Part shown: positions 50,295 through 62,038 of the stretch, one piece after another
Layout: every line of letters begins with the position of its first letter
Position numbering within the stretch: the stretch's first letter is position 1
Assembly: GCA_964020155.1 (NCBI GenBank)
Contig: OZ026550.1
Span: forward strand, 3,925,852-3,989,851
DNA from: Chondrilla cf. caribensis
Lineage: Eukaryota > Porifera > Demospongiae > Chondrillida > Chondrillidae
Direction of reading: 5' to 3'
DNA length: 64,000 nucleotides
Notes under the pieces: model-generated
The model's database searches: none
What the model saw: only the letters and a program-made list of their open reading frames with translations
Told to the model about the DNA's origin: nothing
Position numbers and translations under genes: made by a program

Positions 50295-52462
50295 TTAGAG
50301 TTTGACAATCCTACTGTTACCACAATCAGCTACAAAAATAAAGCCATTGTCATCAATAGCTACTCCATAAGGAGATTTCAGTCCAACATCTTTTACTTCA
50401 TGTACACATTCTCCACTCGGTGTGAAGATGGAGAGTTTGTCAGAATAATGGGATGCTACTACAATATGGCTGTCTTTAGTGAGAGCTAGACCAGTTGGTG
50501 CAATCAAAACATTATCCCCGAACTGTTGAACAAAACGGCCATCTTGTTGGAAGACTTGAACACGATTGTTGTCACGATCACTAACATACACTAAACCATC
50601 TTGAGCGATACAGATCTGTTCTGGACGGTTGAACTCTCCTGGCTGTGATCCTTTGGACCCGAAGGAGTACTGGAACTCTCCATTCTCACTGAACACACAT
50701 ACCTTATGACCACCATAGTCAGCTACAAATAATAGTCCTTTGTTGTTAACTGCCAGTCCATCTGATCCTTCAAGCTTGTCTGATCCAAACTTTCTAACAA
50801 GCTCTCCATTTGGTGTGTACACTGTAATACGCTTCTGGTAATCACTGACTGCTATGTTGCCATCACTGAGTTCAGCAACACCCTCAAGGTAGGATCCAGC
50901 ATCTTTCACTCTAAAGGTCTTTAATAACCTACTCTTCCCATCAAAAATACACATCTCTTCATTCTTCCGGGCTGTAGCTAACAATGACCCACTCCTGGTG
51001 ACAGACAGTGCTCGGAATTTTCTCTCCTTTTGAGGATCGCTGATTTCCTGTTTGATAGTGTTCAGATGACGTATCCCCAACTTCACGGGACTGCCTTTAA
51101 TGTGGTCACCATTCATGATCACAACCAGTTCCAACTGGTTGGATGGGGCACACTTGAACTCCACCCGGTATGTACCATCTCCTTTGTCCTCCACTTGACC
51201 CGACACTGGAACTCCACATGTAGTTGGAGTGAGGACTGCTCTCACATTCTCTCCTCCAAACACACACTGACTACCACTGTGGTCTCTAGTCACTACCTTG
51301 AAGCTAGGTGGCTTACTCCAAGGACGACATACCACAGTGGTGTTGGCTATGTCCAGTCCTTCCATGGTACAGTTTGGAGGATGAGCTCCCAAGGACACAC
51401 GACCCATTGCGGATAAGACCTTCTCTACATCATCTCTCTTCTCGTCTACAAAGTGGATACTGGAACTGGAAGGAGGGGACGGAGGGATGGGTGTGGATGT
51501 CAATGTGGACATTCTCTGGACCATCACTCTACGAACAGACAACTGTTCTCTTGTTGTACCATTGTTGATGATATCCTCAGCCGTTGTCTTGAACTGCCCT
51601 AGTTGATTCATTTTGTGTTGGAGAACTTTCCTGTATTCTTCTAGGTCATTTCTATTCTTCTTTGCACCTTCTTCCACTTCAGCAACAAGGACAGCACAGC
51701 GATTGGCGACAGCTTTGAATATGTCGTTTTTCAGAGCAGCAATATTTTGTTTACAACCATTTTCTTGTTCATGAATTCTGACCAGTTGGTTGTCAACATC
51801 TTGTAGGGAGGCGGCCATTTTCTCCAATCTCTTATCAGCTGATTTGATGCAGTGAACAAAAGGCTGTTTGTTCACCTTACCAACTTCTTCATCAACAAAC
51901 ACCACTCTGTGTGACTGGTGAGGACCCACAACTGGACATGCCATACAGATCACTTCCTCACAGTCTTGACAGTAGAGCTCTAATTCCTTCTTGTGAATGG
52001 AGCAGAGGGGAGATTTTCCGAGGTCAATGGAACCTTTCTTCAGCACGTCTTCTAGTGAAACGACTTTGTGCTTCTTCAGGAACACAGCGGTTTGATGAAC
52101 ACCTTGGCACTCCTCACAGAGTGGACCAGGACAATCAGAACAGAATGCTATAGCTAACTGTGGAGATTCGTGTTCGGCGTAACAGAAAGTACCTTCTTCT
52201 TCGCGCGCTCTACTGATGACTTTCCTTTTAGCGAACGAGTGACACGGAAAACCGTCAACAGGAACGTCGAATACTTCTTCACACTGTGAACAAGATATTT
52301 TGCTTTTCATCAGTTTTTCGCGGCATTCTTTCTTCTCACAAACGCTCACAGAGTGTAAACAGGGAAGGCATATAGTAGTTCTTCGACTTTGTCTCCACAA
52401 GAAACGCAAGAGGAGTCCAAATCTTTAGCTATGAGGGGCGTATCAACGGGAAGCTCCACCAT
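50295..52462 (-). pseudogene. TRIM-NHL copy 6, +2 frameshift inside the RING
   Basis: The copy is full-length with ATG at 52462 (MVELPVDTPL) and TAA at 50295. An extra TA near 52371-52374 (GGCATATAGTAG against GGCACAGTAG) shifts frame at about residue 30, inside RING loop 1. From an out-of-frame ATG at 52409, 704 residues are open, replacing C19/C22 with RFLWRQSRRTTI and keeping the rest from CLPCLHSV on. It could encode a TRIM without a closed RING. The change is not in a homopolymer, so it looks more like a real mutation than those in copies 3 and 5. NHL loops: ARKNE, YQKR, DRDNN, HYSD. Confidence 0.85.
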
Positions 52463-52504
52463 TTTTCAGAAAGTGTTCAGAGGACGTAGGGTTATCTCAG
52501 CTAA

Positions 52505-52515
52505 GGGAAAATCCC
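52505..52515. promoter_or_regulatory. kappa-B/Dorsal-like site, TRIM copy 6
   Basis: GGGAAAATCCC, 43 bp before the ATG. An E-box CACGTG is at 52554-52559. Confidence 0.5.
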
Positions 52516-55500
52516 AGCTTTTCGTTCTCTACATTCTGTTAACAAATTGAACGCACGTGCATACGCGTACATCCACAATTAATGCAACTATATTATGTAC
52601 TTCAATTATGGTTCATATGCATGTTCATGTACATGATCACCCAAGTACAAGTATAATGCTATGTTATACCAGGAAATTGAGATAGCTAGAATAGACAATA
52701 ATATCCAACATCTAGTTATATAAGGACACAATTCTAGTATATTAAACAGTTCATAATTCCAGGCCTTAGAAGACAATTGCAGTGTTCCACTGGTGGTGAT
52801 CACGCTCAGTTATTATACAACATACCTGACAGTGAACATGTGCTGGTTAGTCACCAGTGATCAATGGGAAATACCTCATTCTACCTCATGCCATACATGG
52901 AGGTTGTATGGTTGAGAGTCTGTATAATATATTATACAAGCTGAAGATTAGATGCTGCTGAAAATTGAGGGCTGTGTGTATGTGTATGGATTACATGATA
53001 TTATGTACAGGCTCAGATACAAACAATTACAATAATAATAATTAATAATATTATTATATATTATCATAATCATAGAAAGTACATATAAGTATAATACAGA
53101 ACCTACAAATTATGTCACTATAGCTAATGTGAACACTTAGCACTATGTGTGTACACAGCAGAGTTCAGAATGTGGTCATGAGATTAACTAGAAAGGTCCA
53201 AAGGTCTTCCTTCCTGGGAGTTCAGGTATACATGCAACAACACTTCACTCGTGATTACGACAATCGTTAAGAATGAGAACTACGTATAAACGCACGTACA
53301 TGATTGTGTAGATTAGGTAATGCAGGGTACAGAGGTACATGCCACTAATAAGAAGTTTGAAAACAGACAAACGTACTAACCAATGTATGTGTCTACATGT
53401 GTGCCAGTGGGCATGCTTGCAATATAATTACAAGTTGTGTGCAGTGTTGTACTAGTTACAACAGTAATGTATGTTATAATAATAATGATATTAATACTCA
53501 ATAGTATAACATGTTCTACACAAAGTCTTAAGACTCTCATGACAATCCCCTATATTTGCTGACTCAGCATTTCCACTGAGGGCAGAACTTAACCTGACTA
53601 GGCCTTCGTGTCCTTTTACCAAAAAAATTTCTTCAATGATCCTCCCATGACCTCCACTGACCTGGAGAAACAGAGGACTATTATACGTATGTGTGAATAA
53701 TATTACGAAGCATAATAATTATTTTATACTTATACCTGTACAACTAGTGTGCTCAGATCTGGGAGCTCGAGGTGACTGGTTATGGAAATTATTTTGATTG
53801 GTGAGGTAGAGACATATGTACACATGTACGTACGTTAACGTTCTTATCTATAATAATTGTACAATGTACATACATTAGTGCATATGCATTTACATGCACA
53901 TGTATGTACATACGTACGTACTTATCTAAATTGTACAATGTACATATTATGTACATAGGTATTATGCAAACTCCATGTTGGCTACAACCACAAACTGCAC
54001 ATTACTGAATGTGTTCTAATTCTATGTCCAAATGTGCATATATCATACATACATACATATAGGCATACTGCAATAGTAATCATAGTCAAGGATTGGCTGT
54101 TTCAAGCACACCATATACAGTACTCATTTATGTTAAATTAATTACAATAATACATTTCTACTAACTACAGGAGGGTTAAGACAGAATGGATGTCCAATTA
54201 TCATTAAGTTATGGTAAGACTACAAATTTCACTGGACATAAATTATTACATTATGCTACAGTAACTGTGTATAACTACATTTACAGTGTATATGTAACAG
54301 AAATTATAATCAGTAAAGGAGGATTAATACATACATATGTACCACAGATGTAGAGAGAGGTGCTTTGAAATCCTTGAGCTAAAGGTCTTTCCACTCCAAA
54401 TAAGATCCTACAAATGTACAATACATATTATGATGAACATACACACATGATATGTATGCACTGTTCATGTGGTATAGCAAGTACAATTTGTCAAGATAAT
54501 TCTATGATTGCACATACTCCCGGTTAGAACATACAATTCTCTAAGTCCTTAGCTCATGTGCACTATTATAAGCAGGTATTGATAGTAAGTACCTCTTATA
54601 AGATGTACAGACTTTGGTGCACCCTTCAAGGTACATACTTACTACATAGGTCAGACTGTACATGTAGGTACGATTATATAATTATGTATATAAGTGCATA
54701 TCTACATACTGTATGATTATTATAACATTGAAAAAATTACATAATGTAACTTTGCAAACTAGAATGTTCAGCTGTTGATACCTAGTATGTACTTACGTAC
54801 ACTGCCCATACAAACTACACATGGTGTATTGTTGACAATGATTGTTGATACACTCATGATGTACATACAAACGTTTAGGCTCCATTTATGCTCGACAGTC
54901 TCTTCTGTTGAAGGACTTTGAGATTTCTTACACCGGAAGAGTGACCTCCAACAACTAGCAAAATCCGGTTAATGTTTACACATCCTGTATGTCATGTTTA
55001 TATATGTTACATTCTTGCAATTGCAAAAAGGTATGTTTTACCAAAGTACAACCACATTATACCTGTTATATGTACGTACCATACCATTGTACAAATGTAT
55101 CCACAAATGTACATTAACAGTAGGTAAAATTGCCTGGTAGGTATAGTCAAGAGGTGAGAATGTGTGCACTATGTACAATGAACAGTTGAAGCTCTTCAAA
55201 CAGACTCATGAGGTTGAGATCAGATCATGTTATATGTTAGAGTATATACTCGCAATAGTGTGTACCTGAGTGGAGGTGAAGATCAAAAACTGTCAGACAA
55301 ATACACTGGCTTCACCATTAACAACAAAATGACCAATGATCCAAGAAGGGAGAAGGAATATTATCATTGTTTTGAAACTTTTACTACAGAAAGAAACAAA
55401 GTAGGCATGATACATGTGTACCAAAATAAAATTATACATTACAGGAGATACAATATGTACCAATTATTATTATATACATGTTTACAAGATGAGATGTTTT

Positions 55501-55660
55501 ACAAGATCCAGAGTTTAGAGTGTATACCCCCGAGGGGGGAGGATATTAATATCACATGTATGGCATGTATTTCCCTCATCAATATTACCCCAAAGTAATA
55601 ATGGCTTCGAATAGGGATTTCGGACTGCGAAGTTCCCAACAACAATTAATAATGGCTTAG
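52516..55660. repeat. Divergent TRIM/collagen intergenic duplicon, copy 3
   Basis: Third copy of the block at 27115-30360, ending near AATAATGGCTTA (about 55650). There the sister copies continue into a (CA)n tract that is deleted here, shortening the divergent interval to about 3.5 kb. The small conserved frame is at about 55275-55598, extended because its stop is lost. Confidence 0.7.
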
Positions 55661-55847
55661 AGAGAGAGATGGGAGAGAATTACTAATGTATGATTTCACA
55701 ATCTTGTGATGCGTGGGAAATGGGATTGATTCTCATAATTCCCATTCTCTGTTGACATCAATAAAAGGTACCCTATACACAGTTCTATATTGAACATACT
55801 TAGAAATACACCATGAATATCATTAAAGTGGCCCTGTTCTCCCAGAC

Positions 55848-55854
55848 TATAAAA
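55848..55854 (+). promoter_or_regulatory. TATA box of collagen 4
   Basis: TATAAAA, 70 bp before ATG 55924. Confidence 0.65.
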
Positions 55855-55923
55855 ACAGCTTGCTCTGTTGGGTTACCACAAACCAGCACTGAGAAATCTA
55901 GAGAGTTGACTGGAGCTACAGTT

Positions 55924-57609
55924 ATGGCTTCAAGCATTCAGGTCTTTCTACAAGTCTCTCTATTGTACTGTGTGGTGACTACCAGTATTGGGGGTATCAC
56001 TGATTGGCAAAAGGCATTTTCACAACTTGAAAACAAAGTGAAGGCTTCACAAGAAGAAATCAAGTCACTCCACCAAATGATAGAACAGTTGGAGAAGAGA
56101 CTGGAACCACTCGAAGCAAAAGGTACATTATTTGGCAAGGTTCAAATACTATCAGCAGTCCCTACTCTTCATACTTGATAATCAGGGCTGTCTTCCTGCT
56201 GACTATGGGGTAATGAGTACATGTCATTGTATGTCGCCACCCAACAGTATTGAGTGGTAAGAAAGTATGCAATGAAATATACAATAGCTAATTTGAAGAT
56301 TGTATTGACTAAGAAACTCATTCCAAGCATTACGAGAATCATTATAAATTGGGAGTTGGATCCATACAGGCACAAATTACTTGGCAAGGGCAGAAACAAG
56401 TAAGTTGTTCGAGATAAGTAACTCATATAGCTGTCGACCCTGCCCTTGAATTCCTTGCATCAATTTTACATTTAACAAAGCCTTACACTCCAATTTTATC
56501 CCATGCATTTCTTAATTCTTGGCATTCACACATTACTAGCAGCACATCAGTGGTGTCAATTGGAATAATTTGTGTCTGTATGCATGTACAAAGGACAAAA
56601 GTCGGGTTATCGATATCATTTAGAATCTGAAAAGACAAACAGCAAACAACAGTGAAAATATGTGATAGCATGTACAAACATCTTCTCTGAATGTACTTGT
56701 TGTACTACAACAAGTACATAACACCATACCAACAATGAACACCCTATTACATGCAGGGGAGTCTCCTACTAGCTGCTCTCTCAGGGATACATAAGTGTAC
56801 AAATTCATATTTTACATTGAATACAGTATGTGCTAATTCATAAGATATTATAATCATGTTGCTAGTTTGGATTTCATGAATTCATTGCTTTCTAAACAGA
56901 CAAACTCCTGGAAAGATCTAGACGACAAGGTGATTGTGAATGTCCACCTGGACCAAAAGGGGATAGAGGAACACCGGGACTGAATGGGATTAATGGAACA
57001 AAGGGTGAAAAGGGAGACACTGGGCCACAAGGGGAGCAGGGTGAAAAAGGAGAGCTAGGACAGCCAGGAGCTAAAGGAGACATAGGACCCCAAGGACCAA
57101 CAGGATTTAATGGAACAAAGGGTGAAAAGGGTGAACTAGGCAATAATGGAGTTAATGGAACAAAAGGTGAACGTGGAGAAAAAGGACAACCAGGAAATGT
57201 TGGACAGAAAGGTGAACCAGGACTGCCAGGACGTGATGGAACCAAGGGTAATAGAGGAAAAACTGGACCACAAGGAAGGAATGGGACAAAGGGAGAAAAA
57301 GGTGAACTAGGTGGTGAAAAGGGGGATCCCGGACCACAAGGAGACATAGGATCCCCAGGACCCCCAGGACCACAAGGTCTTAATGGAACAAAAGGTGAAC
57401 ATGGAGAGAAAGGACAACAAGGAAATGATGGACAGAGAGGTGAAACAGGACTGAAAGGAGACAGAGGACCCCAAGGACCACCAGGTTTTCAAGGAACAAA
57501 AGGTGAAAGGGGGGATACTGGACCACAAGGAGACATGGGACCCCAAGGATTCCCAGGACCAAAAGGAACAAAAGGTTACAGAAGAAAAAGGAGAGCCAGA
57601 ACCAACTGA
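55924..57609 (+). CDS. Secreted short-chain collagen-like protein, copy 4 (two exons, 302 aa)
   Basis: Exons are 55924-56122 and 56900-57609, phase 1 (donor AAAG|GTACAT, acceptor TCTAAACAG|AC). Exon 2 has no usable ATG, so it is easily missed, but it reads without a stop. After R-S-R-R it gives a C-E-C pair (GDCECPPGPKG), then about 70 Gly-X-Y triplets ending G-T-K-G-Y-R-R-K-R-R-A-R-T-N. It starts with a signal peptide ([18 protein letters not shown]) and a full coiled coil. The helix has the same G-E-L-G-G-E-K interruption as copy 1 and several N-G-T sequons. Confidence 0.85.
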
Positions 57610-57651
57610 TGGCACTCAGCATCACAAAGGATTTAACAAGTGAAGATTATC

Positions 57652-57657
57652 AATAAA
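57652..57657 (+). promoter_or_regulatory. Polyadenylation signal of collagen 4
   Basis: AATAAA, 42 bp after the TGA stop. Confidence 0.6.
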
Positions 57658-58194
57658 ATTAATTCCAAGTATCGGAGCTCAAATTAAAACAAAAATAAAA
57701 ATTAATTTTCCATTAATCTCAAATTGTAAGCAGGTATAAGAGAATTACCATTCTAGATACTTAGATCCTGGATAAGTAGTAAAAGGGTGACACTGTGTGC
57801 ATAATACTAAGTTGAACTATATACATCAAATAAAATGCTATGGTTTGAATTTGAAAATAATATATTTCAACAATAATTGAAGTGTCAAAGATAACACATT
57901 GCATCAAGAGACAAGAATACTAACTGACACACCTATAAACAGGTAGACATACAAGTAGTGAAATCTACAGAAGCTTTATAAGAATGATCTCTTATGACCA
58001 TGAGCATGGCAGCGTAACGTATTGTATATACTGCTGATTATGAACTGCCTAACTTCATATTATTGTTATATACAATAATAAAGAATCTGTATAAATCACC
58101 ATGCAAGTAAGGTGAATCAAAAATGTACAAACGTAATTGAAACATGAATCTCTTATAAAATCCCTATTATACCTATTGGATTCTAGAATTCAGA

Positions 58195-58401
58195 ATCTGA
58201 CACTGCATGACTTTGTAAGGAGGAACGTCTAATACTTCTTTACACTATGAACAAGTCACTGTGATTTTAATGGCCTTATCGCGGCATTCTTTCTTCTCGA
58301 AAACCTTCATTGAGCAAGGGAGATAATACAGCTCTTTAACTTCATCTCCACAAGAAACACAAGTAGATAGGCTGACCCGTGGGCATAGAAACCTCTGCCA
58401 T
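58195..58401 (-). pseudogene. Old TRIM-subfamily RING relic (after collagen 4)
   Basis: ATG at 58401, then MAEVSMPTG-type start, frameshift, CVSCGDEVKELYYLPC and KKECRDKAIKITVTCS, and the same stop as at 33.7 kb. Confidence 0.75.
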
Positions 58402-59330
58402 TTTGTCAGCCTTGTTTGGAGCATCGACACGTTAGCATGACACTGCACTAGTCAAGGGATAATCCGGCAATAACTGATGATATAACAAATTGTATGTACC
58501 TACATGTGTGTTAATGATGTACATGATTACCACGTTCCACGTACAAGTATAATGGTATGTTGTACCAGGAATTGGAGATACGTAGTAGCTATAGGCAATA
58601 ATATTATACAAAATTGAGATTTCTATAAGGTAAAACGGAATAATGCTGATCCTGACACAATTCTAGTAATTTGGGAATAAGCAGTTCATAATGCTAGACC
58701 TTAGAACTAGAAGACAACTGCAGTGTTTCATTGGTGATGATCACTCTCAGTTATTACACAACATACCTGACTAGTATAATGTATGTTATATTATAATGAT
58801 ATGTTATACCAGGAAATTGAGATTGTATAGACAATTACACAAAATCAAGTATTCTATATAAGGTAAAAAAGGATAATTCTGATCCTGACAAATCCTGGCT
58901 ATTTGGGAATAAACAGTTCATAATGCTATGCCTTAAATCTAGAGGACAACTACAGTGTTCCAGTGTTGGTGATGACTCTCAGTACTCTCTCATATAACAT
59001 GCATACCTGACAGAGAAGTCAGCCACTTGCTTCCTGTGTGCTTGTTAGTCATGCACCAGTGATCAGAATTACCCCATTTCATCTTATGATTTTTACCAAA
59101 CATGGAGGTTGCATATCAAAAAAACTTATATTACGCAACATAAGACACTGCTAAACATTGAGAACTGTGTGTTAGTGTGTGTGTGTGTGCGCACACATGC
59201 ACGTTTGTGTGTGGGGGGGGGGGACTGATATTGACACCTCCCTGCATAAGCCCTGGTAACGTCTCTTGACAGCTAACTGTCGACAATTTACAGCTCTGAT
59301 CATCCTACAGATCCTTCCATATCTTTGTCA
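58402..59330. repeat. Duplicon spacer, third copy of 33870-34800
   Basis: Two ACCAGGAA-family members (about 58562 and 58806) and a TG/G-rich stretch (59170-59222). No gene seen. Confidence 0.6.
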
Positions 59331-60600
59331 TCAGAGCAACTTCAAACGTAGTTTTGGTCTTAAAGGTTCTGTAAAGTTTGCTCGCTGGAATGTGCGTACA
59401 TTGGGTAAACCTACTAAGCAGAATATACAGTTGAGAGAGCTTACAAGATAAGAAGATTGAATTTGCTGTGTTGTCTCAATTTGGATGGTGTAGTCATAGA
59501 GAGTTGGTTCTACATGGTTCCAACTTCCTGTATTCAGGACCCTTTGAACATCAACACTGCACCAAAGTTGTTGCTCTGGTGTTGACCGATACCGCTACCT
59601 CTGCATGGAAGGCTGCAGGGTCAACCTGTGACCCTGTGTCTGAGAGGATATTGAGAGTACGTTAACACTTCACACCAGTTACTTATCTCTTATTGCTGTA
59701 TATATGCATCCACTAATGATGATCAGTCAGAATCCGACCAATTTTGCAAGGCTTGCAGACCACCATCTTGAAACATGACATGCTGTTGGTTGCAGGTGAT
59801 TTCAATGCCAGAGTGGGGAGAAGTGAGGGAAACTGGAATGGTATTCTCAGAGAGGAGTGTCCAGATAGAAGCAATGAGAATGGTGAAAATTTGATCAATT
59901 TATGCCCCTGTAACAACCTTGTGGTCACAATTGCCCCATTTAAGTATCTTCCATGTCACCAGATGATTTAATTGGTATCATCCAGTAGAAAGGGAACAAA
60001 GGAGATATACTGCCATCAGGCATCAAGTGGGTATACTCACAGTTGAGTTTATGATTAGAGATAGGAAACTGCAATAGCTAGGGCATTTAACTTGAATGGA
60101 TCAAGCAAGGACCCCACGTCAGCTAATGGTGTTCCATCCTGAAGGCAGCAAGCACTCCCCGGGGGTCAGAACTTCATTGGAATGATGTGGTGACACAAGA
60201 TCTGAGGCAAGGAGGAATACTGTCAGATTGGAAACAGTTTTCCCAATACAGGGACAAGTGGAGAGGCGTGGTGGCTACTGTGGTCAAGGACCTCAACAGA
60301 AAGGCTGAAGAGAAGGAGTAGGAGAAGAAAGAAGAAAGGACGAGGAGAAGTGAGCAGGCTGTCATGCCAGCATCAGCATGGAACTGCAGTCACAGAGAAT
60401 GTTCTTCCGCTGCTCAGTCTAAAGCTGTTTTGGTGGATCATCACAGACAAAAGCATGGTTCTCAGTCCACAATTCGCATGCTATGTCCACATTGTAGCCT
60501 TCTCTTTCACCCTCAAGGACTGCAAAATCACATCAGAGCATATGCAAAAACATCACAACAAAGCCAGTGCAGCCTGCACCAGTCGTCAGATCGAATGCAG
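59331..60600 (+). mobile_element. Internally deleted LINE: endonuclease joined to C-terminal tail
   Basis: Endonuclease motifs (FARWNVRTLGKPTKQN, LVAGDFNARVGRSEG, NNLVVT) run to about 59970 with frame damage. The sequence then jumps to CHQASSGYTHS, also seen after the RT at 8.7 kb, and on to a C-terminal tail: GHLT, WNDVVTQDLRQG, DWKQFSQYRDKWRGVV. Finally come Cys/His clusters (WNCSHRECSS with [22 protein letters not shown]) resembling C2H2 fingers found at LINE C-termini. The whole RT is missing, so the element is dead. It shows the full tail that the 8.7-kb copy lacks. Confidence 0.75.
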
Positions 60601-60602
<2 letters not shown>

Positions 60603-60650
<48 letters not shown>

Positions 60651-60652
60651 AT

Positions 60653-60683
<31 letters not shown>

Positions 60684-60778
60684 CGTGTGTGTGTGCGTGT
60701 GTGTGTGTGTGTGTGTGTGACACTGTGTGTGCGTGTGTGTGTGTGTGTGCGTGTGCGTGCGTGTGTGTGTGTGTGTGT
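60603..60778. repeat. (TG)n microsatellite
   Basis: About 175 bp of TG with GC-rich interruptions (GCGCGCGCGCG). Frames reading Cys-Val are artefacts. Confidence 0.95.
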
Positions 60779-62038
60779 CAGGGGATGATACCTATAGGTC
60801 TGTTAACTATAATTATGCCCATGATTACCCGTGTTGACACAATTACCTGTTATAATAGGAAATTGATATAAAATAGACAATTATCTTTACAAGATCGAGA
60901 TAAACACTTGCACACTCTTAACCTTTAAATGATAGAATAATCCTCAGGGAGCTAAGAGCATTGGTATGTGATTTCAGGGCACACTTCACCAGCCTCTTAG
61001 GCATTGGTGTTAGTGTGGATTATCGAGGCCACCATGCACCGACAGGTGCCGTACACAATTCCCACAGGCGGTATATCACAGCGTTCAATGACATGTCAGA
61101 CTCAAATTGCACTATTGCTAGACCCACGCTAAGTAACCCGTGCAACGAGGCTCAATGCCTGTACTGTGTTTGGCATTACCCAATCTTTCCTGTCCTCAAT
61201 CCACTTATGTGACCACTACTCCTTTGTGGTTAGTGTGAACAGTACAGGATGTCCTTCCTTCACATGACACAAGGGTAACCATAATGTACAATCTGTCCAT
61301 TATGTGCCTACAAAGGGGGCAGGGCTAGGGACTAATTCAAGGGGGCATACACACACATGCACCTGTACCTAGCTGTAGTATGTAGAAATAATATAGGTAC
61401 GTACATATTCACATATATATAACTTAAAGAGTACACATAGGTATATACATGTATACATTCCTATACAATCTATACCCATTAATCTCACCAATGTCATAGC
61501 ACTGGTGTATATTATAAGTATATATATATATATCATTAATGTCAGCAAGGCTAGATTCCAATGGTCTGTTTGTTCCAATTGCAATTTCTATCCATTCTGA
61601 CCATGCATCCCTACCTTGTTTCATTACATTAGTACTTCTTATTTATAATAGGTCATCAATCTCTACATGTACATCAATTCTTTTAAATTTCCAATTCACA
61701 ACTCTTCAATGTATTCAAATTTGCATTTTGAGCTACATCACATGAAGTGTGCAGCTTGTTATGATGTCATATGTGGTATATATTATCGAACTAAATATAC
61801 ATAATAATGTAACTTGTACTTAAAATCATACATTATAATATACTATATATATATATATATATATATTATCATATACATTAATAGTAATATATCTAATAAT
61901 AATGCTCATAATAATATTATTTTCTATAAATGTGACAGTATAATATTTATGAACAATTCTATATAAAATCACTAGATACTAGGTACTAACAATGTAATGC
62001 ATGATGAAATGTCCCCTTCTCCACTTGGAAATGGAGAG
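60779..62038. other. Spacer before TRIM copy 7
   Basis: A diverged ACCAGGAA-family member (about 60855) is followed by an unrecognised open frame at 60961-61212 (83 codons, Cys-containing, no known domain). An (AT)n run lies at about 61842-61866. The 61900-62038 flank is shared with the NHL fragment at 9.1 kb. Confidence 0.5.

Noticed and set aside
60961..61212. 83-codon open frame with several Cys
   Set aside because: No recognisable domain, splice context or second copy to test conservation; kept only as a note in the spacer entry.
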